DNA of 13,100 nt, from contig JABUSI010000307.1 in the NCBI GenBank assembly GCA_021442745.1, positions 1-13,100 on the forward strand, written 5' to 3'. The notes below the pieces were generated by a model. The model was not told the DNA's origin. It did not search any database and saw only the letters and a program-made list of their open reading frames with translations. Positions 12,833 through 13,100 of this stretch are shown piece by piece; the stretch's first letter is position 1; every line of letters begins with the position of its first letter. Position numbers and translations under genes: made by a program. This stretch comes from Erysipelotrichaceae bacterium (GTDB lineage Bacteria; Bacillota_I; Bacilli_A; Erysipelotrichales; Erysipelotrichaceae).

Positions 12833-13100
12833 ATGAAACAAATTGCGAACAAATGGCAGGATTACGAATGCCTCGATGCCGGTAACGGTGAGAAACTGGA
12901 ACGCTGGAATGATGTTATTTTACGTCGTCCGGACCCGCAGGCAATCTGGGATGCGGAGAAAACCGAACCGTTATGGAAAAAACCGCATGCCCACTATCAT
13001 CGTTCCAAAAGCGGAGGCGGAAACTGGGAGTATTTCACAAAGCTGCCGGAATACTGGACCGTATCCTATCGCAATCTGACGTTTAAAGTATCCCCTACGG
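12833..13100 (+). CDS. Class I SAM-dependent methyltransferase, RlmI/RlmK-like (5' part)
   Basis: Only the first 89 codons are in the window; the gene continues past the right edge. The start is ATG at 12833, with GGGGGAG at 12821-12827, five bases away. The N-terminal pattern resembles, from memory, the PUA-like start of Bacillota proteins annotated as class I SAM-dependent (rRNA) methyltransferases related to RlmI/RlmK. The key stretches are WQDYECLDAGNGEKLERW (8-25), ILRRPDPQAIW (29-39), YHRSKSGGGNWEY (55-67) and LPEYWTVSYRNLTFKVSPT (71-89). The SAM-binding motif would come later, so the catalytic core is not seen here. It is transcribed divergently from pcrA across a 97-bp gap. The family call is fairly firm; the rRNA target is not known. 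Confidence 0.75.
   Translation, partial: MKQIANKWQDYECLDAGNGEKLERWNDVILRRPDPQAIWDAEKTEPLWKKPHAHYHRSKSGGGNWEYFTKLPEYWTVSYRNLTFKVSPT

Noticed and set aside
12736..12852. 39-codon N-terminal extension of pcrA
   Set aside because: It is in frame but lies across the pcrA promoter (-10 at 12754-12759), has no family match, and the ATG at 12735 has a strong ribosome binding site and the family start.
1..13100. CRISPR array, tRNA, rRNA, riboswitch, toxin-antitoxin or defence genes
   Set aside because: No regular repeat-spacer pattern, cloverleaf, rRNA segment or such gene family was seen. All longer coding frames are accounted for by the genes listed.

Overview
The window looks like chromosomal DNA of a low-to-moderate G+C Gram-positive bacterium (Bacillota). 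It uses the standard code: TGG is Trp, and TGA, TAG and TAA all serve as stops. Gene content and order (pcrA, ligA, gatC, gatA, gatB, then a RumA-type rRNA methyltransferase) match the conserved Bacillus neighbourhood. An unusual GatA signature (Gly-Asp-Ser at the nucleophile instead of Gly-Gly-Ser) and the general style of the proteins suggest Erysipelotrichia, the walled relatives of Mollicutes. That placement is inference and was not searched.

Layout. Positions 4-1312 hold an apparently intact IS30-family insertion sequence with 24-bp imperfect terminal inverted repeats (18/24 match) and one full-length DDE transposase on the minus strand. Next on the minus strand come an EamA/DMT-type transporter (1373-2239) and a small Sel1/TPR-repeat protein (2310-2999) that has its own promoter. 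The remaining minus-strand genes are read from right to left. pcrA (10582-12735) and ligA (8578-10569) are tightly coupled. gatC, gatA and gatB (5373-8512) have a likely promoter of their own and junctions of the form TAA-N-ATG. Then come an unrecognised single-pass membrane protein (4566-5219) with its own promoter and terminator, and rlmD (3190-4524). At the right edge, a divergent plus-strand gene starts at 12833 and runs out of the window; it looks like a class I SAM-dependent methyltransferase of the RlmI/RlmK type.

How the genes fit together. PcrA and LigA unwind and seal DNA in repair and replication. GatCAB amidates misacylated Glu-tRNA(Gln), and often Asp-tRNA(Asn). RlmD and the edge methyltransferase are rRNA-modifying proteins. 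The core is therefore a DNA-repair plus translation-quality housekeeping cluster. The left 3 kb (IS30, DMT transporter, Sel1 protein) is the accessory part.

Regulation visible in the sequence: three intrinsic terminators on the minus strand (ending the gat operon, the membrane-protein gene and rlmD) and six candidate promoters, five of which carry an extended -10 (TGn) element with a poor -35. I see no CRISPR array, tRNA, rRNA, riboswitch, toxin-antitoxin pair or phage gene. I do not see an undescribed multi-gene system. The most interesting points are small: a coding-like trailer behind rlmD, the unknown membrane protein, the GatA active-site variant, and the leader of rlmD.
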